This document shows positions 61,788-64,000 of a DNA stretch of 64,000 nt, piece by piece; position 1 is the stretch's first letter; each line of letters opens with the position of its first letter. A model generated the notes under the pieces. It searched no databases and was not told the DNA's origin. It was given only the letters and a program-made list of their open reading frames with translations. The position numbers and the translations under genes were made by a program. Source of the DNA: Marsupella aquatica (lineage: Eukaryota; Marchantiophyta); the NCBI GenBank assembly GCA_973895155.1, contig OZ316893.1:27900001-27964000 (forward strand). Direction: 5' to 3'.

Positions 61788-62574
61788 TGATTAACGGTAT
61801 GCATAGCCACTTCGATTTCTATCAGCGAACCCTTGTCGCCATTGAAAATAGTACAAAGTACACGCGGGTGGTACTTTGGGTTTCGGGACTCTCCTGAGTG
61901 ACAAGAGTCCACGAATAAAGCCTATGGTTCCCGTCAAAAACTGAGAACATTTTGTCCTTCAAAACCAGAAAATCTGGGTCGGCAGCACATTCTTCCTCGA
62001 ATTTCTCATTCTCAGATGTCCATATTGGATCCCAACTCTCACGAATTTCTTGAGTACAGGTGAGAAGCACTCCCTCAGCATCGGTAGGCTGAACGTAAAA
62101 CCTCATTCCAATCGAAGAATTGTATCCCATGCTAAGGAAGCAATCTTTGAGCTTGTCGATGGAAGAACTATCTTTCTGTAGAGTTTGGACAACCTCCATA
62201 TGCACCAATCGACATAGTGGAATTCGTGGAGGCTCTTTGTCAAACCCTCTGAAATCCTTCCCAAATGACATGACATGTTTTGAAATAAGATCCGTCTCAG
62301 AAAACTAAACATCTTGAATCGCAAATGTGTCAAGATTCTCCATCTTCTTTCTCGCTGGCTTGGCAAATGAAATACCAGAGATTGGAACAAGCGATGCGGT
62401 GGACCTCATTACTCGACGCGTATACACCGAACCAGAGAATGAAGACTCAGAAGACTCACAATATCCATGATCCTGATCCCCAACCACACTATACCCCCTC
62501 GACAAGGAGCGGATTGCATCCATCGTCTTTACGATGAAAGGTGTACGAACAGAATTCTCACGACTGATTACCAA
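61788..62574 (-). CDS. ParB-like domain exon
   Basis: After an N-terminal Ser-rich region and a TAG at 62305-62307, the same frame encodes PPRIPLCRLVHMEVVQTLQK (a strand plus helix typical of the ParB start), then FLVLKDKMFSVFDGNHRLYSW near 61930. DGNHR is the ParB/sulfiredoxin-fold signature (usually DGxHR) used for nucleotide binding in ParB and related nucleases. A frameshift then moves coding to PKYHPRVLCTIFNGDKGSLI, ending at a GTAAGA donor. No helix-turn-helix is obvious here. The domain call rests on motif and context only. Confidence 0.55.
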
Positions 62575-63486
62575 TTCTCCGTACTATATTAACAGTTGCG
62601 GCCGTATTATATCCGATCAATGAGTGCTATTCCCCTCTTTGTAATCGGTTGGAGAGACGTTACTCATTGCGAACGACGAGATTCAATTTTATTTATCCGT
62701 GACAGAAAGCCGACAATTTAGAAATTGCGATAAGTATTAATGTGAATTACGCTAAAATGTTGTCGTGATCATCACGCTAAATATTAGTTACTGTTAAATG
62801 TTACCGTTGTCTCAACACCTTTCAGACAGAATGCAATGCCAGCGTCGGGCGCTAACGAAGAAGTGACTACCAAATTCAAACACTTATTGGTGAACAAATG
62901 CTAGCGCCCGGCGCTAGCCATTTGAATAATTTGATTAACGTTCTATTTTAGTACCAGATATTATCAACAAACTTCCAAATGTACTCGTTTCACCCGTAAC
63001 TAAACTTTACTTGATATTATGGTATTAAGTATATTGTATCAATACTAGCGCCTGGCGCTAGTAACGATTTACTATTTTTGAGCTTTATTTGATCTTGTGA
63101 TGCAATATTTTGAAGAAAAAACATTGATATTTCGTGTATGATTATGCTAGCGCTAGGCGCTAGTCACAAGACTTTTCAAAATAAGTCATTGTTTTTTCCA
63201 ATGATTTTTAGGTAGCGCCCGACGCTAATGAAATGGATGCACTTGTATAGGCTATTATCTAGTCATATTCATGTAATAAATATTCCTGACACCCGCACTT
63301 TCCGGGAAAAAAGGACAAATGTCTCATTTATGATTTCAACGGACGCAAAGTTGTGCGTGTTCTCTGTCGTATTGGAACGTCTCTTTTAATGGCCGGTGGT
63401 CCTTGAAGGGGTGGTATAAGCAACCAATACGGTCGGGATTGGGTTAGTGCATGAATTTCCTTTGGCCTAAACTTCATTCATCTACA
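62575..63486. promoter_or_regulatory. Divergent intergenic region with five palindromes
   Basis: This 0.9-kb AT-rich region separates the minus-strand ParB-methyltransferase gene from the plus-strand ORF at 63487. It carries palindromes at 62841, 62903, 63047, 63147 and 63214, the densest cluster in the window, with the most symmetric copies. It could hold both promoters and act as a shared control or binding region; that is inference. A TATA-like 'ggtataag' is seen near 63412. Confidence 0.5.
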
Positions 63487-64000
63487 ATGTCGCGCTCAAT
63501 TGTTATTACACGTGCTTGTACCGGGGACGTCGTCAAGGTTCCTGTGCAAGTTTCTGATACTTACAAGCAAGTAAGCAAGACCTACCTGTGCGGGAGATTC
63601 GATTTGAGAATCAATGACATTGAGTCGATTGTTCTTGAGGAGTCATTGAGTGGAGGACTTGAACCAGCTGCGGCATTTGATGTGGATGACGGAATACGTT
63701 TCTGGCACATGAATGTAGGACTTCGTTACACGCTTCATGTCAGACCTACTCCTCTTCAATCGGTTGTTCAGGACATTCCGCCCCAGGTTGTTGAAATATC
63801 TGAGAGTGAAGATGAGGAAGTTGCGCCCAATCCTCCTGAGAAGCACAAAGTTCCAGGCTCGAGTTGCCTTAAGAGTGAACCGGTGGCCACTTCCGGAGGT
63901 GTCCAGAAGGTTTACCGGCGGAGTGCAATGGACGCCCTACTCAAGGCCATGGGCCATAGTGAACTGTCAAGATTTATCTCGGTAGGGGACTTCCGACACG
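63487..64000 (+). CDS. Partial ORF running off the window, unknown function
   Basis: ATG at 63487 opens a frame with no stop to the window end (171 codons). It starts MSRSIVITRACTGDVVKVPV and has a folded-looking first part (SKTYLCGRFDLRINDIESIV, GIRFWHMNVGLRYTLHV). An acidic linker (EISESEDEEVAPNPPE) and a basic part (VQKVYRRSAMDALLKAMGHS) follow. Composition is clearly coding. I recognise no family. It is transcribed away from the ParB-methyltransferase gene across the palindrome-rich region, so the two may belong to one system or element. Confidence 0.6.
   Translation, partial: MSRSIVITRACTGDVVKVPVQVSDTYKQVSKTYLCGRFDLRINDIESIVLEESLSGGLEPAAAFDVDDGIRFWHMNVGLRYTLHVRPTPLQSVVQDIPPQVVEISESEDEEVAPNPPEKHKVPGSSCLKSEPVATSGGVQKVYRRSAMDALLKAMGHSELSRFISVGDFRH

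Larger units (their letters stand above)
54254..62574 (-). pseudogene. Decayed ParB-like / beta-class DNA methyltransferase-like gene
   Basis: Five exon blocks are readable: 62574-61788, 61651-60319, 60073-59378, 55203-54655 and 54551-54254. Introns of 136, 245 and 103 bp have GT-AG ends; the phases match at the first and last junctions, and at the second if the acceptor before 60073 is right. The order is a ParB-like domain, a long helical middle, a linker with basic KKRKR, a methyltransferase-like segment, an acidic Ser/Asp/Glu tail and a final basic/acidic exon. In-frame stops occur at 62305 (TAG), 61507 (TGA) and 59477 (TAG), and there is a one-base shift near 61880. The exon(s) expected between 59378 and 55203 are missing; that span is filled by a gag-like element. 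The gene is probably dead in this copy, though frames remain strikingly readable. Confidence 0.6.
52525..63229. repeat. Dispersed 15-18 bp GC-rich palindrome family (at least 16 copies)
   Basis: Copies start at 52525, 52687, 52808, 52885, 53055, 53329, 54121, 54225, 60135, 60281, 61688, 62841, 62903, 63047, 63147 and 63214. The common form is AGCGCCCGGCGCTAG, with variants such as AGCGCTCGGCGCTAGC, AGCGCCTGGCGCTAG and AGCGTCGGGCGCTAAC. Half-sites occur at 52852 and 60242. All lie in introns or intergenic DNA of the ParB-methyltransferase locus; I found none in its exons, in the inserted gag-like element, or left of 52.5 kb. The surrounding DNA is AT-rich. Confidence 0.85.

Noticed and set aside
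52525-63229. CRISPR array as explanation for the repeated palindromes
   Set aside because: Spacing ranges from 60 bp to several kb, there is no regular repeat-spacer pattern, and the context is eukaryotic.
53415-64000. Endogenous giant-virus insert
   Set aside because: ParB-like and methyltransferase genes with intergenic palindromes recall large DNA viruses, but short GT-AG introns and the lack of capsid, polymerase or ATPase genes in the window give no direct support.

Overview
The window looks like nuclear DNA of a land plant. The genes have GT-AG introns, and the recognisable products are plant ones: a cis-prenyltransferase with a plastid-type leader, a TAF1C-like RNA polymerase I factor, a PADRE/DUF4228 protein and an SRC2-type C2 protein. 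Most of the rest is decayed mobile DNA. I lean to a seed-free plant (bryophyte or lycophyte) from the retroelement style, but the sequence does not prove it. All functional calls come from reading motifs; no search was run.

Layout. 1.17-2.99 kb (+): four-exon cis-prenyltransferase. 3-11 kb: no supported gene, some minisatellite-like repeats. 11.03-16.76 kb (+): multi-exon TAF1C-like gene. 17-20.9 kb: non-coding with tandem repeats. 20.9-21.7 kb (-): two-exon PADRE gene. 22-35 kb: foldbacks, a gypsy-type gag fragment and copies of an element family that includes a 3.9-kb TG...CA unit flanked by TTAAG. 35.82-36.44 kb (+): single-exon C2 gene. 38.6-41.2 kb (-): LINE 3' remnant. 43.58-50.63 kb (+): about 7.1-kb retroelement with about 1.38-kb direct terminal repeats, a gag-like ORF and a Penelope-related type of reverse transcriptase. 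50.6-52.3 kb (-): spliced gene of unknown function abutting that element.

52.5-64 kb is the most unusual part. It holds a decayed minus-strand gene joining a ParB-like domain (DGNHR) to a beta-class DNA-methyltransferase-like C-terminus (DWTVGSGSS). A divergently oriented ORF runs off the right edge. At least sixteen copies of a 15-18 bp GC-rich palindrome (consensus near AGCGCCCGGCGCTAG) lie in its introns, flanks and the divergent intergenic region. None was seen in its exons, in the gag-like element inserted in its large intron, or elsewhere in the window. A ParB-like protein beside clustered palindromes suggests a protein-site system, possibly part of an undescribed large mobile element.

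Decay has a common signature: gag, RT, ParB-methyltransferase and LTR-ORF frames remain readable but carry in-frame TAG or TGA codons, as expected from C-to-T change in silenced DNA.
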